Below, in pieces: positions 18,656-28,215 of a DNA stretch of 38,770 nucleotides. Made by a program: the position numbers and the translations under genes. The stretch comes from Salipaludibacillus sp. CUR1. Lineage in GTDB: Bacteria; Bacillota; Bacilli; Bacillales; Salisediminibacteriaceae. The DNA lies in the NCBI RefSeq assembly GCF_021028955.1, contig NZ_JAIWPE010000008.1:1-38770 (forward strand), given 5' to 3'. The notes under the pieces were generated by a model that worked only from the letters and a program-made list of their open reading frames with translations, was not told where the DNA came from and made no database searches. Positions within the stretch are counted from its first letter, which is position 1. Every line of letters begins with the position of its first letter.

Positions 18656-20032
18656 CTATTTTCCTAAGCAGAACTGAGAGAAAAGTTGGTCAATAAGGCT
18701 CTCAGAGACACTGTCCCCAATTACTTCACCAAGCAGTTCCCAAGCTTTAGTAATATCTATTTGCACCATATCCACCGGCATTCCGGCTTCCACTGCTCCT
18801 AATGCATCATCAATCGTTTTCTTTGCCTGGTTTAAAAGAGCGATGTGGCGGGAGTTAGATACATAGGACATATCCCCTGTTTCCAGGTCACCTTTAAAAA
18901 AGAGATCCCTTATCGCTTCTTCAAGTTCGTCAACCCCTTCGTCTTTTAAAAGAGAGGTAGCTACAACCGGACGGTTTCCGGCAAGATTACGGACTCTGTT
19001 CAAATTAATCTTTTCTTCAAGGTCTGTTTTGTTAACGATCGTAATAACATCATGCCCTTCGGAAAGTTTGAAAAGTTCTTCATCTGCCTCTGTTAACGGC
19101 TCGTTATTGTTGAGCACCAGAAGAACAAGCTCAGCACTGTTTATCACTTTCCGTGACCGCTCTACCCCAAGCCTTTCAACGACATCTTCAGTCTCCCGGA
19201 TTCCGGCTGTATCAAGAAGACGGAGTGGAACACCCCTGACATTTACGTACTCTTCAATGACGTCACGGGTTGTACCTGGAATGTCAGTGACAATCGCTTT
19301 ATTTTCGTGCACCAGGCTGTTTAGCAATGAGGATTTCCCAACATTTGGTCTGCCGATAATGACAGTGGACAATCCTTCGCGAAGAATTTTTCCCTGCTGG
19401 GCTGTCTGCAGCAGCCGGTCAATTTCCTGCTTTACAAAAGAAGCCTTTTCCTGAAGAATTTCCAGCGTCATTTCTTCAGCATCATATTCAGGATAATCAA
19501 TATTAACTTCCACATGAGCTACGGTTTCCAGCAGAGCCTGTCTTAATTTTTGAATTCGCTGGGAAAGCTTCCCTTCCACTTGATTCATAGCGACATTCAT
19601 TGCACGGTCAGTCTTGGCACGGATCAGATCTATTACACCTTCAGCCTGTGAAAGGTCAATCCGTCCATTAAGGAAAGCGCGTTTAGTGAATTCACCCGGC
19701 TCAGCAAGACGGGCCCCTTCATTCAGTACTAACTGAAGAACCCGGTTAACTGATGTCAAACCGCCGTGACAGTTAATCTCCACCATATTTTCTTTAGTAT
19801 ACGTCCGTGGAGCTTTTAACACAGACACCATAACTTCTTCCACAATATCTCCTGTAGCCGGATCTTTAATATGGCCGTAATTAATAGTATGAGTTTCTGC
19901 TTCAGCCAAGGGCCGCTTCCCTTTGAATAAATTATCGGCTAATCGAATAGCATCGTCTCCGCTTATCCTGACAATCCCGATTGCACCTTCTCCCATCGGT
20001 GTTGAGATAGCTGAAATTGTGTCCATTTCCAT
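18656..20032 (-). CDS. mnmE: tRNA modification GTPase MnmE (TrmE)
   Basis: MnmE is a dimeric, potassium-activated GTPase acting with MnmG on wobble uridines. The 458-aa protein has the folate-binding N-domain ([17 protein letters not shown]), helical domain, the inserted G domain ([14 protein letters not shown] near 225, [12 protein letters not shown]), and the C-terminal FCLGK whose cysteine is conserved. The ribosome-binding site is AAAGGAGGAG. It is the first gene of mnmE-mnmG-rsmG, beside a DnaA-box cluster in its upstream region. Confidence 0.97.
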   Translation of the reverse strand: MEMDTISAISTPMGEGAIGIVRISGDDAIRLADNLFKGKRPLAEAETHTINYGHIKDPATGDIVEEVMVSVLKAPRTYTKENMVEINCHGGLTSVNRVLQLVLNEGARLAEPGEFTKRAFLNGRIDLSQAEGVIDLIRAKTDRAMNVAMNQVEGKLSQRIQKLRQALLETVAHVEVNIDYPEYDAEEMTLEILQEKASFVKQEIDRLLQTAQQGKILREGLSTVIIGRPNVGKSSLLNSLVHENKAIVTDIPGTTRDVIEEYVNVRGVPLRLLDTAGIRETEDVVERLGVERSRKVINSAELVLLVLNNNEPLTEADEELFKLSEGHDVITIVNKTDLEEKINLNRVRNLAGNRPVVATSLLKDEGVDELEEAIRDLFFKGDLETGDMSYVSNSRHIALLNQAKKTIDDALGAVEAGMPVDMVQIDITKAWELLGEVIGDSVSESLIDQLFSQFCLGK

Positions 20033-20114
20033 CGTTCCACTCCTCCTTTCTTTGAGGCTGGTTTACCTCATCTATTTATATAAAAAAATGGATATATTTC
20101 CCTTGAAAATTCGG

Positions 20115-20130
20115 ATCAACATTTGTTGAT
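20115..20130. promoter_or_regulatory. 16-base palindrome upstream of mnmE
   Basis: ATCAACA-TT-TGTTGAT is a perfect inverted repeat 83 bases before the mnmE start codon, in the likely promoter region. It looks like an operator for a dimeric regulator. It does not match a DnaA box. Confidence 0.4.
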
Positions 20131-20205
20131 TCCAAATAAATAGAATACCATAAATTCATTCTGTATTAAAGAGATTCTCCTCCCAATTTCACCAGTTATA
20201 TCCAT

Positions 20206-20289
20206 TTATCCACAAATATAACCTTTTGTTGCAGAGTTTTTATTCACATGTGGATAAAAAACACAAAGTGCTTCTGTTGATTATCCACA
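20206..20289. promoter_or_regulatory. Cluster of three perfect DnaA boxes between mnmE and jag
   Basis: TTATCCACA occurs at 20206-20214 (plus), 20249-20257 (minus, TGTGGATAA) and 20281-20289 (plus). All three are perfect nine-mers within 84 bases. They lie in the 402-base gap 20033-20434, which also holds the mnmE promoter region, a palindrome and the jag terminator but no gene. This is about 3.2 kb from the main oriC box arrays. Confidence 0.85.
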
Positions 20290-20362
20290 ATCTTACCGTA
20301 AGTTTCAAGTTTTAGGGGGAGCAATTGGAAATTTTCCATCAGTTTTTCACAAAAAAACGACG

Positions 20363-20395
20363 CAAAAAAAGCAGTCCCGAAATCCGGAACTGCCT
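20363..20395 (-). terminator. Terminator of the rnpA-yidD-spoIIIJ-jag transcript
   Basis: GGCAGTTCCGGA pairs with GGGACTGC around a short loop (20371-20377 with 20387-20393) and is followed on the minus strand by a run of seven T. It lies 40 bases after the jag stop. Confidence 0.87.
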
Positions 20396-20434
20396 GGCTT
20401 GATCATTTATAAAAAGTGGTTCTCGATGACTGAA

Positions 20435-21052
20435 TCATTTAGGTACGACGACGATTCGCCGGTGAGGTTCTTGACCGTCAGAGAATGTGGAAACTCCTTT
20501 GACGTCTTGTAATGCCGTATGGATAATCTTACGTTCATGTGCACTCATCGGCTCCAGCCTGACTTCCCGGCCTGTCCGGAGCGCTTTATCACTCAGGCGC
20601 TCGGCGAGAGTAACCAGCGCCTCTTTCCGCCTTGCCCTGTATCCTTCTGCATCAAGATAAATACGTACATAATTTTCAGATTGACGATTAGCTACAAGGT
20701 TAACAAGATATTGGAGAGAATCGAGAGTTTGTCCACGCTTTCCAATCAGCACCCCAATTTCTGAGCCTGTGATATTAAGAAACATGCCTTCATCCCGCTC
20801 TTCTGCCTCCACACTGGCTGACACACCCATTTTATCAATAGTATCCCGCAAAAATAAAAGTGCTTCTTTTATCGGATCAGGCTTTACTTTCACTTCCACC
20901 ACAGCCGGTTTTCCTCCAAGAAGCCCGAACAATGCTTTTTGCGGTTCTTCAATGACGTGATACTCTACCATGTCCATAGTTGCATCCAGCTTTTCAAGGC
21001 CTGACTCAACTGCTTCCTCTATCGTTTTCCCTGATACAGTCACTTTTTTCAC
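20435..21052 (-). CDS. jag: RNA-binding protein Jag (KhpB)
   Basis: Jag/KhpB is an RNA-binding regulator, linked in Gram-positives to cell elongation and division. The 205-aa protein has the Jag-N domain ([19 protein letters not shown], then [15 protein letters not shown]), a KH domain ([17 protein letters not shown]), and a C-terminal R3H domain ([19 protein letters not shown]). It overlaps spoIIIJ by four bases, as is usual. Confidence 0.95.
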   Translation of the reverse strand: MKKVTVSGKTIEEAVESGLEKLDATMDMVEYHVIEEPQKALFGLLGGKPAVVEVKVKPDPIKEALLFLRDTIDKMGVSASVEAEERDEGMFLNITGSEIGVLIGKRGQTLDSLQYLVNLVANRQSENYVRIYLDAEGYRARRKEALVTLAERLSDKALRTGREVRLEPMSAHERKIIHTALQDVKGVSTFSDGQEPHRRIVVVPK

Positions 21053-21852
21053 TTGGTCTTCGCTCCTCCTGTTTTGGCCTCTTTATTATCCTTACCTACG
21101 TTAGGTCCAGTAATAAAGTATGTTTGTATAATCATAAACAAGTTACCAATTACCCAGTATAAAGCTAAAGCTGATGGGAAAAACGCTGCAAACGCAATAA
21201 TCATGACTGGCATAATGTACATTAGAGCCCGCATTTGCGGATTATCCTGCACCATCATCATTTTTTGCTGAATGAACGTTGTTGCCCCCGCTACAAGCGG
21301 TAAAATATAATAAGGGTCAGCACTTCCTAATTCAAACCACAGAAAATTCTGCGGTGCGCCGGTGTAAGTCGGATCAACGTCCGGATTGATCTGAGGCGTC
21401 CGGATGATCGCATGATAAAAAGCAATTAAGATCGGCATTTGAATTAAAATTGGAAAACAGCCTGCCAACGGATTAACTTTATGCTCCTGAAAAAGAGCCA
21501 TCATTTCCTGCTGCAGTTTCTGCTGTGTCTGCTGATCTTTCGCACTGTATTTCTCACGAAGCTTAGTCATTTCCGGCTGAAGCGCCTGCATGGCTTTCGT
21601 GCTCTTAGTCTGTTTAATCATCAGAGGTAAAATCAAAATACGAAGCAGTATAGTTACAATAATAATCGCTAAACCATAACTGTTTCCTAACGCATCCGCA
21701 ATGTTTGTCATTAGCCATGACAGCGGATAAACAAAAAAGGAATCCCATATTCCACCATTCTCCGCTTTAATTGGTTCATCAATATTAAAACACCCTGTCA
21801 TCAATAAAGCTAAACCAATAAAAAGCGATACTAAACCTAATTTTCTTGCCAC
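21049..21852 (-). CDS. spoIIIJ: Membrane protein insertase SpoIIIJ (YidC/Oxa1 family lipoprotein)
   Basis: YidC-family insertases place proteins in the membrane; SpoIIIJ is also needed for forespore sigma-G activity. The 267-aa protein has a lipoprotein signal ([18 protein letters not shown]), a conserved first YidC helix ([18 protein letters not shown]), the cytosolic hairpin ([14 protein letters not shown]), and further helices with [11 protein letters not shown]. The start is taken as the GTG after AGGAGGACCTAGA. An upstream ATG at 21882 would put this Shine-Dalgarno inside the gene and add ten residues before the signal peptide. The C-terminal tail is lysine-rich. Confidence 0.93.
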   Translation of the reverse strand: MARKLGLVSLFIGLALLMTGCFNIDEPIKAENGGIWDSFFVYPLSWLMTNIADALGNSYGLAIIIVTILLRILILPLMIKQTKSTKAMQALQPEMTKLREKYSAKDQQTQQKLQQEMMALFQEHKVNPLAGCFPILIQMPILIAFYHAIIRTPQINPDVDPTYTGAPQNFLWFELGSADPYYILPLVAGATTFIQQKMMMVQDNPQMRALMYIMPVMIIAFAAFFPSALALYWVIGNLFMIIQTYFITGPNVGKDNKEAKTGGAKTK

Positions 21853-21976
21853 TCTAGGTCCTCCTATCTCTTTCCCTATCAAAATAATCTATTAACACGT
21901 CATTCAAAGCACTTATTTCCATTATATCTTGTTACAAAAAGATATAAACGTGCTCAAATGACCGAAAAAACTGCCC

Positions 21977-22207
21977 TCAGTCTTTATTCTCTTTTTTCTC
22001 AGGCACCGGATCATAACCTCCCGGATGAAAAGGCTGACATTTCACAATACGTTTCAACGTAAGCCAGCTTCCTTTAACGAACCCGAACCGTTTTACTGCT
22101 TCAATTCCATAATGCGAACAGGTAGGGTAAAACCTGCATGTCGGCGGTGTAAACCTTGAAATCCATTTCTGATAAAAGCGGATTAAACCAATTGCGAGCC
22201 ATTTCAT
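21977..22207 (-). CDS. yidD: Membrane protein insertion efficiency factor YidD
   Basis: YidD assists YidC-dependent insertion. The 76-aa protein is a clear family member: [30 protein letters not shown], cited in parts as RFYQKWIS and [11 protein letters not shown], then [13 protein letters not shown]. The paired cysteines are present. It sits between rnpA (10 bases) and spoIIIJ, an order common in bacteria, whereas B. subtilis keeps its yidD homologue elsewhere. Confidence 0.95.
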   Translation of the reverse strand: MKWLAIGLIRFYQKWISRFTPPTCRFYPTCSHYGIEAVKRFGFVKGSWLTLKRIVKCQPFHPGGYDPVPEKKENKD

Positions 22208-22217
22208 AGCTTCGTCC

Positions 22218-22577
22218 TCACCTTTTTACCCGGGTCGGTCCGCTGAACAGCTTGGCCACCTTCATCACATGGTACATCGATTTTTTCATCTGATGGTAAT
22301 CCATGTCTGCTGCCGGTTTTCTCGCTATAATTACCACATCACGGTTTTGGAGCAGGTCAGGTGTCAGCTCCCTTAAAATTTCTTTCATCAGCCGCTTAAT
22401 ACGGTTACGGTCAACAGCGTTCCCTAACTTCTTACTAACAGATAAGCCAATGCGGATGGTATCCTGTCGCTCTTTTTTGAGCTGGTATACGACAAATTGA
22501 CGATTTGCGGCAGAATTCCCCCGTTGAAAAACGTACTGAAAATCTTCATTTTTTTTCAAACGGTATTGGCTCTTCAT
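22218..22577 (-). CDS. rnpA: Ribonuclease P protein component
   Basis: RnpA is the protein cofactor of RNase P, which matures tRNA 5' ends. The 119-aa protein begins [17 protein letters not shown] and carries the family signature VGNAVDRNR-type motif ([18 protein letters not shown]) with the basic RNR helix. A longer frame from an ATG at 22634 exists, but that start has no ribosome-binding site, while GGGGTG precedes the chosen ATG. Unusually, about 270 bases with two terminator-like hairpins separate it from rpmH. Confidence 0.93.
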   Translation of the reverse strand: MKSQYRLKKNEDFQYVFQRGNSAANRQFVVYQLKKERQDTIRIGLSVSKKLGNAVDRNRIKRLMKEILRELTPDLLQNRDVVIIARKPAADMDYHQMKKSMYHVMKVAKLFSGPTRVKR

Positions 22578-22721
22578 CCACGGCACCCCATCAGTCATAT
22601 TTCTTGGACAGATTACGTCACTTCCAAAACTCATTCTACATTATAAAGAAGATTTAGGACAATCACTATTCAATTTGTGCCCAAATCTGTCACTTTTAAA
22701 AACTTACTATGCTTACTTTCG

Positions 22722-22782
22722 CAAAAAGAAAACCAGATCAGTACTCTCTCTTTTTATGAAAGATTAAGCCTTGACCTGGTTT
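22722..22782 (-). terminator. Second terminator-like hairpin between rpmH and rnpA
   Basis: On the minus strand AAACCAGGTC (22773-22782) pairs with GATCTGGTTT (22730-22739), with one mismatch. A loop of about 33 bases separates the arms, and TCTTTTTG follows. The long loop lowers confidence that it terminates; it may act with the rpmH terminator. Confidence 0.45.
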
Positions 22783-22823
22783 CTCACATCAGTCTATCCG
22801 TCATTTTTCGACTCTAAAGTGAA

Positions 22824-22846
22824 AAAAGACCGCTCTAAGCGGCCTC
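22824..22846 (-). terminator. Terminator directly after rpmH
   Basis: AGGCCGC-TTAGA-GCGGTCT (22828-22833 with 22839-22844) is followed on the minus strand by TTTTTTC. It starts two bases past the rpmH stop codon, so most rpmH transcripts should stop before rnpA. Confidence 0.82.
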
Positions 22847-22847
22847 A

Positions 22848-22985
22848 TTACGCAGATAGAACTTTTCTTCCTTTACGGCGACGGTTTGCTAATACTTTAC
22901 GACCGTTCTTTGTAGCCATACGCGCACGGAAACCATGATTCTTTTTGCGCTTTCGGTTATTTGGATTAAATGTTGGTTTACCCAT
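22848..22985 (-). CDS. rpmH: 50S ribosomal protein L34
   Basis: L34 is a very small, arginine/lysine-rich 23S rRNA-binding protein. The frame encodes 45 aa beginning [19 protein letters not shown], with the conserved [26 protein letters not shown] end (cited in parts). The ribosome-binding site is AGGAGGTGG. A perfect consensus promoter lies about 110 bases upstream. It is the leftward gene closest to oriC. Confidence 0.97.
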   Translation of the reverse strand: MGKPTFNPNNRKRKKNHGFRARMATKNGRKVLANRRRKGRKVLSA

Positions 22986-23094
22986 CTATTCCACCTCCTG
23001 GGGATGATAATTCTTTCATTATCCGAATTCACTAATCATATTATTCCGGTAACAGCTGAATTTCGGACTGTAACCGGTATAGACAGTCTTGTAA

Positions 23095-23123
23095 ATTATA
23101 AGAAAGACCACTTCTGTTGTCAA
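23095..23123 (-). promoter_or_regulatory. Perfect sigma-A promoter of rpmH
   Basis: On the minus strand TTGACA (23118-23123) and TATAAT (23095-23100) are separated by exactly 17 bases, a full match to consensus. Transcription should start near 23088 and run away from oriC into rpmH. Confidence 0.93.
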
Positions 23124-23450
23124 GCCCCTGCCAACTTAATTATTACGAACCTCTTTTTTTTGTGGGCTAACTAAAACTTTGTTGTTAATTTCCGCTTCAT
23201 GGTTCTACTGCAGTTACTTGTCGAAAAATAATAACCGCCGATCTTTCCAGGCTCCCAGTCTCGTGCACCAGATTCTTAAAGTTTCCATCGTTGTTTCTTC
23301 CTCTGCAACTTTCACTTCTTCATTACGCCAGAATTCCACGTTCACGAGAAAATGCCTATGTTTTATTTAAAAACAGGTCTCACTTTCTTTTTGCAAAATC
23401 CACATTCCAAAAATACAAACCTTCAGTTAAACAATTTTTTCTCCAGGGTT

Positions 23451-23796
23451 TGTGGACAACTTTCGCCATTAATTTACAAGCTTCCACACCCTTCCCCACA
23501 GCTTTTACACATGATCTTGTGCTGTGGACAACTTTTAGACACAACCCCTTGAATGGTGTGGATAACTCACTCCCGCCATTGTCAATCCTTTATATATCTG
23601 ATATCATAATGTTGTTTTTTCTAGTGGAAAACCTGTGGTAAAATATAAACTATCCACAACTGTTAACAACTTTGTGGATAGTTATTAGACTCTTATGTGT
23701 AAGTTTATCCACATATTTGTGTATAACGTGTACAGGTTGTTTTTCTTCCTATATAAATATTTACCCACATATTATACACGTTTATTTTTATACACG
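23451..23796. promoter_or_regulatory. oriC: oriC upstream DnaA-box array (rpmH-dnaA region)
   Basis: The 911-base gap between rpmH and dnaA holds many TTATCCACA-like nine-mers. Perfect copies: 23557-23565 (minus) and 23705-23713 (plus). One-mismatch or known-variant copies: 23451-23459 and 23523-23531 (minus, TTGTCCACA), 23650-23658 (plus) and 23673-23681 (minus, CTATCCACA), 23718-23726 (minus, TTATACACA), 23761-23769 (plus, TTACCCACA). Weaker ones: 23492-23500, 23772-23780, 23788-23796. Both orientations occur, as in the B. subtilis bipartite origin. The part from 23124 to 23450 shows nothing I can name. No convincing dnaA promoter could be fixed. Confidence 0.92.
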
Positions 23797-23896
23797 GTTA
23801 TTCAATAGGGTTATATATTTGTTGTACAAGCATCGGATTCAGGGGGCGGATCCGTTGTTCTGTTATGGAACAGTATATGCAAAGGAGGGTCATAGA

Positions 23897-25255
23897 TTGG
23901 AAAATTTAAATGATTTATGGGAGCAGGCCCTGACGAAAATCGAGGAAAAAGTAAGTAAACCTAGTTATGACACATGGTTTAAATTTACGAAAGCTGATTC
24001 GATTGATCAGAGCTCAAATACAATTACAGTGATTGCTCCAAATGAATTTGCCCGTGACTGGCTGGAAAACCGGTATTTCGGGATAATTACAGAAACATTG
24101 AACGAGTTAACCGGAGCAGAACTGGAAGCCCGGTTTATTTTACCTAAAGAAGATAAAAAGGATGAATTAGAGCTCTTTGAAAAGGCTAAACAGCCTGAAA
24201 AACCTTCTATGCAAGGTAATGAAGAGATGCCTAAACATATGCTCAATCCGAAATACACGTTTGATACTTTTGTTATTGGAAGTGGGAACAGGTTTGCTCA
24301 TGCAGCCTCGCTCGCGGTAGCAGAAGCCCCGGCGAAAGCATACAATCCTTTATTTATTTACGGAGGAGTAGGACTAGGTAAAACCCACCTTATGCATGCA
24401 ATCGGCCATTATGTCATAGATCATAATCCTGATGCGAAAGTTGTCTATTTATCGTCTGAAAAGTTTACGAATGAATTTATTAATTCAATCAGAGATAACA
24501 AAGCGGTGAATTTCAGAAATAAATACAGGAATGTAGACGTGCTTTTAATTGACGATATTCAATTTTTAGCCGGAAAAGAACAAACGCAGGAAGAATTTTT
24601 CCACACATTTAATTCCCTGCATGAAGAACGGAAACAAATTGTCATTTCCAGTGACCGTCCGCCAAAAGAAATTCCTACTCTTGAAGACCGGCTCCGTTCA
24701 AGGTTTGAATGGGGATTAATAACGGATATTACGCCTCCGGATCTGGAGACAAGAATTGCCATTTTACGCAAAAAAGCAAAGGCAGAAAATCTTGATATAC
24801 CTAATGAAGTGATGCTTTATATCGCTAATCAGATTGATACGAATATCCGTGAACTGGAAGGAGCACTTATCCGGGTTGTCGCTTATTCATCATTAATTAA
24901 CCAGGATATGAATGCAGATCTCGCAGCTGTCGCGCTAAAAGATATTATCCCGAATTCCAAGCCTAAAAAAATCACGATTCAGGACGTACAAAAGTCAGTG
25001 GCTGCTGCTTTTCAAGTAAAAGTAGAGGATTTAAAAGCTAAGAGAAGAACGAAGACAGTGGCTTATCCAAGGCAGATAGCGATGTACTTATCAAGGGAAT
25101 TAACAGACAGCTCTTTGCCTAAAATCGGGGATGAATTCGGAGGGCGAGATCACACGACAGTGATTCACGCACATGAGAAAATCTCACGCCTGTTTACTGC
25201 AGACCAGGAATTACAGCAGCAGATTCAGGAAATTACTGAACAGCTTAAATCATAA
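23897..25255 (+). CDS. dnaA: Chromosomal replication initiator protein DnaA
   Basis: DnaA is the AAA+ protein that binds oriC boxes and opens the origin. The 452-aa protein has domain I ([25 protein letters not shown]), a short charged linker, the AAA+ domain (Walker [11 protein letters not shown], Walker [14 protein letters not shown]), and the domain IV DNA-binding signature [15 protein letters not shown] near 417. The start is taken as TTG because AAAGGAGG lies 8 bases upstream and DnaA homology begins there. A longer open frame upstream runs through DnaA boxes and is not protein-like. Confidence 0.97.
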   Translation: MENLNDLWEQALTKIEEKVSKPSYDTWFKFTKADSIDQSSNTITVIAPNEFARDWLENRYFGIITETLNELTGAELEARFILPKEDKKDELELFEKAKQPEKPSMQGNEEMPKHMLNPKYTFDTFVIGSGNRFAHAASLAVAEAPAKAYNPLFIYGGVGLGKTHLMHAIGHYVIDHNPDAKVVYLSSEKFTNEFINSIRDNKAVNFRNKYRNVDVLLIDDIQFLAGKEQTQEEFFHTFNSLHEERKQIVISSDRPPKEIPTLEDRLRSRFEWGLITDITPPDLETRIAILRKKAKAENLDIPNEVMLYIANQIDTNIRELEGALIRVVAYSSLINQDMNADLAAVALKDIIPNSKPKKITIQDVQKSVAAAFQVKVEDLKAKRRTKTVAYPRQIAMYLSRELTDSSLPKIGDEFGGRDHTTVIHAHEKISRLFTADQELQQQIQEITEQLKS

Positions 25256-25287
25256 CGATGTGGGAACTGTGAATAACTTTCTCAGTT

Positions 25288-25351
25288 TTATACACAGGTT
25301 GTCCACAGGTGGATAACCTGCTATCCCTGGACTTTTTTTGAGTTATCCACA
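25288..25351. promoter_or_regulatory. oriC: oriC downstream DnaA-box array (dnaA-dnaN region)
   Basis: Four boxes lie close together: 25288-25296 (TTATACACA), 25299-25307 (TTGTCCACA), 25308-25316 (minus, TTATCCACC) and 25343-25351 (perfect TTATCCACA). Three of them are spaced 11 and 9 bases start to start, so they could hold a compact DnaA multimer. The perfect box is nearest the AT-rich unwinding candidate. This is the second half of the bipartite origin. Confidence 0.92.
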
Positions 25352-25360
25352 TAATCACAG

Positions 25361-25450
25361 GTATTACTACGAGTACTTCTAGATTAATTATTAATAAAAA
25401 AGAGAAATAGAACTATTAAAATAACTATTTTCAGTAACTTAATTATTTTA
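25361..25450. other. Candidate DNA-unwinding element with DnaA-trio-like triplets
   Basis: About 10 bases after the last DnaA box the plus strand reads TATTACTACGAGTACTTCTAG, here given as TACTACGAGTACTTCTAG (25365-25382). These are triplets of the ACT/TCT type whose complement resembles the 3'-GAT repeats of DnaA-trios. It is followed by about 65 bases that are almost only A and T. Box, trio and AT-rich tract occur in the order known for the B. subtilis unwinding site. Confidence 0.7.
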
Positions 25451-25470
25451 CGGAAGTGAGGAAGGAACCT

Positions 25471-26613
25471 ATGAAATTTACTATTCAGCGCGACAAATTT
25501 GTACAAAGCGTTCAGCATGTATCAAAAGCTATTTCTTCTCGTACGACGATTCCGATCTTAACTGGAGTAAAAATTGAAGCGTCAGATGAAGGGGTTACAC
25601 TAACAGGAAGTGATTCTGATATTTCCATAGAATCCTTTATTCCCAAGGAAGAAGAGGACAACCAGCTTGTGGATATTGAACAGGAAGGTTCAATTGTACT
25701 TCAAGCGCGGTTCTTTGCAGATATAGTAAAAAAATTACCTGGAGATACGATTGAAGTGGTAGTCTCAGATCAATTCGTTACAAGGCTGACTTCAGGATCT
25801 TCTGTATTTAATTTAAACGGTCTTGACCCTGAAGAATATCCAAGATTACCTGAAATTGAGGAAGAAAACGTCTTTAAAATGCCAAAAGACTTACTTAAAA
25901 GCATTATCAGGCAAACAGCTTTTGCAGTCTCTACTGTTGAAACGCGACCGATTCTTACAGGCATACACTGGTCTGTGGAAGAAGGGAATCTGACTTGTAC
26001 AGCTACGGACAGCCATCGTCTGGCTATGCGTCACGCCCAGGTCGAGACAAATTCAGGCGAGCTGACTTTTTCAAATGTCGTCATTCCAGGAAAAAGCCTC
26101 ACTGAGCTAAATAAAATTTTAGATGACACTGATGACTGGATTGATATCATTGTGACTGACAATCAAATTCTGTTTAAATCAACAAATCTGTTATTTTTCT
26201 CAAGACTTTTAGATGGCAATTATCCCGCAACTAAGAATATGATTCCTTCGTCCTCAAAAACAAGCGTGACGCTGAATGCCAAGCAGCTCCTCGCTGCCAT
26301 TGAGCGTGCATTGCTTCTTTCACGTGAAGGGAAAAATAATGTCGTTAATGTTAAAACCATGGAAAATCAGGTATTGGAAATCACTTCTGTCACTCCTGAA
26401 GTTGGAAAAGTGACAGAAAGTGTCGAGACACTTGGTTATTCAGGGGAAGAGCTGCGGATTTCCTTTAACGGCAAAAATCTTATTGATGCCCTGAAAGTTA
26501 TCGAATCAACAGATATTACTATCGACTTTACAGGAGCTATGAGCCCGTTTGTTATGAAACCGGCGGACCAGGATCATATGCTTCACTTGTTCTCTCCTGT
26601 GAGAACATACTAA
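25471..26613 (+). CDS. dnaN: DNA polymerase III beta subunit (sliding clamp)
   Basis: The clamp encircles DNA and tethers polymerase and repair factors. The 380-aa protein begins MKFTIQRDKFVQSVQHV and has the three clamp domains (marks: RTTIPILTGV, EEYPRLPEIE, TRPILTGIHW, TDSHRLA, and SRLLDGNYPATKNMIP). It ends in the usual hydrophobic FSPVRTY tail. The ATG at 25471 is preferred over an in-frame upstream codon because AGGAAGGA precedes it. It follows dnaA across the origin unwinding region. Confidence 0.97.
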   Translation: MKFTIQRDKFVQSVQHVSKAISSRTTIPILTGVKIEASDEGVTLTGSDSDISIESFIPKEEEDNQLVDIEQEGSIVLQARFFADIVKKLPGDTIEVVVSDQFVTRLTSGSSVFNLNGLDPEEYPRLPEIEEENVFKMPKDLLKSIIRQTAFAVSTVETRPILTGIHWSVEEGNLTCTATDSHRLAMRHAQVETNSGELTFSNVVIPGKSLTELNKILDDTDDWIDIIVTDNQILFKSTNLLFFSRLLDGNYPATKNMIPSSSKTSVTLNAKQLLAAIERALLLSREGKNNVVNVKTMENQVLEITSVTPEVGKVTESVETLGYSGEELRISFNGKNLIDALKVIESTDITIDFTGAMSPFVMKPADQDHMLHLFSPVRTY

Positions 26614-26628
26614 AACAGACCATTACTG

Positions 26629-26666
26629 CAGGTGCTCCGGAGCCAAAGCCGGGGTACCTGTTTTTA
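26629..26666 (+). terminator. Terminator of dnaN
   Basis: CAGGTGCTCCGG pairs with CCGGGGTACCTG (one mismatch on each side of a bulge) around an 8-base loop and is followed by TTTTT. It lies 15 bases after the dnaN stop and separates dnaA-dnaN from yaaA-recF. Confidence 0.86.
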
Positions 26667-26847
26667 GATTTATCTTCGCTGGGTCAGCTGCCAGTTACCG
26701 GTCGAATAACAAATTATTTCTACAGGCAGATTAGAGCATTTGAGTAATCCACATTGGCGTTTATGCAAATCTTTTAGTACAATATAGAGTGAGACATTTT
26801 GTGCGCGTATAATTGTAAAGTTTCTTACAGAAAGTGAGTGACCCCGT

Positions 26848-27072
26848 GTGGAAGAGACAATTGTGATTTCAGATGAATTTATTACGCTTGGACAAGCTTT
26901 GAAGGAAGCAGCGGTAATCGATTCCGGAGGCCAGGCAAAGTGGTTTCTGGCGGAAATTCCTGTATGGGTAAACGATGAACAAGAAAATCGCAGAGGCAGA
27001 AAACTTTATCCCGGGGATCGGGTAGAAGTTGAAGAGATGGGCACTATTTTGATAGCCAGCGATGAGGAATAG
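26848..27072 (+). CDS. yaaA: S4-domain protein YaaA (RlbA), ribosome-associated
   Basis: The 74-aa protein is an S4-type RNA-binding domain (FITLGQALKEAAVIDSGGQAKWFL, cited as LGQALKEA and IDSGGQAK, then VWVNDEQENRRGRKLYPGD). In Bacilli it lies between dnaN and recF and is linked to 50S assembly. The start is GTG after AAAGTGAG. A TATAAT lies at 26808-26813 but lacks a good -35. It sits 12 bases before recF and is cotranscribed with it. Confidence 0.93.
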   Translation: MEETIVISDEFITLGQALKEAAVIDSGGQAKWFLAEIPVWVNDEQENRRGRKLYPGDRVEVEEMGTILIASDEE

Positions 27073-27084
27073 AGAGGGATTCGG

Positions 27085-28206
27085 TTGCACATTGATCAAC
27101 TCACTTTAAAAAATTACAGGAACTACCCTGAGCTGACGTTGGCTTTTGAAAACAGAGTTAACGTCATTCTTGGTGAAAACGCACAGGGGAAGACGAACCT
27201 TATGGAAGCCGTCTATGTGCTTGCTATGGCTAAGTCCCACCGGACGCCAAGAGACAAGGAATTAATTCGCTGGGATCAGCAGTTTGCTAAAGTTGAAGGT
27301 CACTTAACGAACAGAAACGGACCACTTCACATGGAAGTGGTATTTTCTAATAAAGGGAAAAAAGTTAAGTTGAATCATATAGAGAAAAAACGCCTGAGTG
27401 ACTATATCGGTTCTTGTAATATTGTAATGTTCGCTCCGGAAGACTTGACGCTGGTAAAGGGAAGCCCCCAGATCAGACGCCGTTTTCTGGATATGGAAAT
27501 GGGGCAGATTCATTCAATTTACCTTTATCACCTTTCCCAATACCACAAAGTGCTTAAACAGCGGAACCAGTGGTTAAAGGACATCCAGCAGAAAAAAGTA
27601 AAAGCAGATCCGGCTATGCTGGAGGTAATGACCGATCAGCTGCTTCACTCTGCGGCACATGTGATTACAAAACGCTATGCATTTTTGGAAAAACTTCAAA
27701 CATGGGCTCAGCCGATTCATTATGAAATCAGCCGCGGCCGGGAAAATTTAAAAGTAGCCTATAACCCATCATGCAACGTATCAGATGACATGGATTTGTC
27801 CACAATGTTAATAGCTTTAAAAGAGGAATACGAAAAGGTTCAGGAGCGGGAAATGCAGAGGGGAACAACGTTAATCGGCCCTCACCGGGATGATTTGTCG
27901 TTTTTTGTTAATGAGCGGGACATCCAGACTTATGGTTCTCAAGGTCAGCAGCGGACAACTGCCTTATCTTTAAAGCTTGCCGAAATCGAGCTGATTAAAG
28001 AAAAAACAGGCGAATATCCGATCTTGCTGCTTGATGATGTGCTGTCGGAACTTGATGACCATCGTCAGACACATCTTCTTAATACAATCAAAGGTAAAGT
28101 GCAGACGTTTGTCACGACCACTAGTGTAGAGGGCATTGATCATGACATGCTGAAAGAAGCCGATACATTTTATGTGGAAGAAGGCATGATTCAAAAAAAA
28201 GGCTGA
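27085..28206 (+). CDS. recF: DNA replication and repair protein RecF
   Basis: RecF is an SMC-like ATPase that helps load RecA at gaps. The 373-aa protein has Walker [10 protein letters not shown] near 30-38, the ABC signature region [18 protein letters not shown], and Walker [17 protein letters not shown]. The start is TTG after GAGAGGG. It lies 12 bases after yaaA and 9 before remB. Confidence 0.97.
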   Translation: MHIDQLTLKNYRNYPELTLAFENRVNVILGENAQGKTNLMEAVYVLAMAKSHRTPRDKELIRWDQQFAKVEGHLTNRNGPLHMEVVFSNKGKKVKLNHIEKKRLSDYIGSCNIVMFAPEDLTLVKGSPQIRRRFLDMEMGQIHSIYLYHLSQYHKVLKQRNQWLKDIQQKKVKADPAMLEVMTDQLLHSAAHVITKRYAFLEKLQTWAQPIHYEISRGRENLKVAYNPSCNVSDDMDLSTMLIALKEEYEKVQEREMQRGTTLIGPHRDDLSFFVNERDIQTYGSQGQQRTTALSLKLAEIELIKEKTGEYPILLLDDVLSELDDHRQTHLLNTIKGKVQTFVTTTSVEGIDHDMLKEADTFYVEEGMIQKKG

Positions 28207-28215
28207 GGTGATAAA

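Noticed and set aside
23672-23896. In-frame upstream extension of dnaA by 75 codons
   Set aside because: It runs through DnaA boxes, has no ribosome-binding site at its start, and does not look like DnaA; the TTG at 23897 has AAAGGAGG.
26316-26331. parS-like TCTTTCACGTGAAGGG inside dnaN
   Set aside because: Only 12 of 16 bases match, with the right arm lost; too weak to call.
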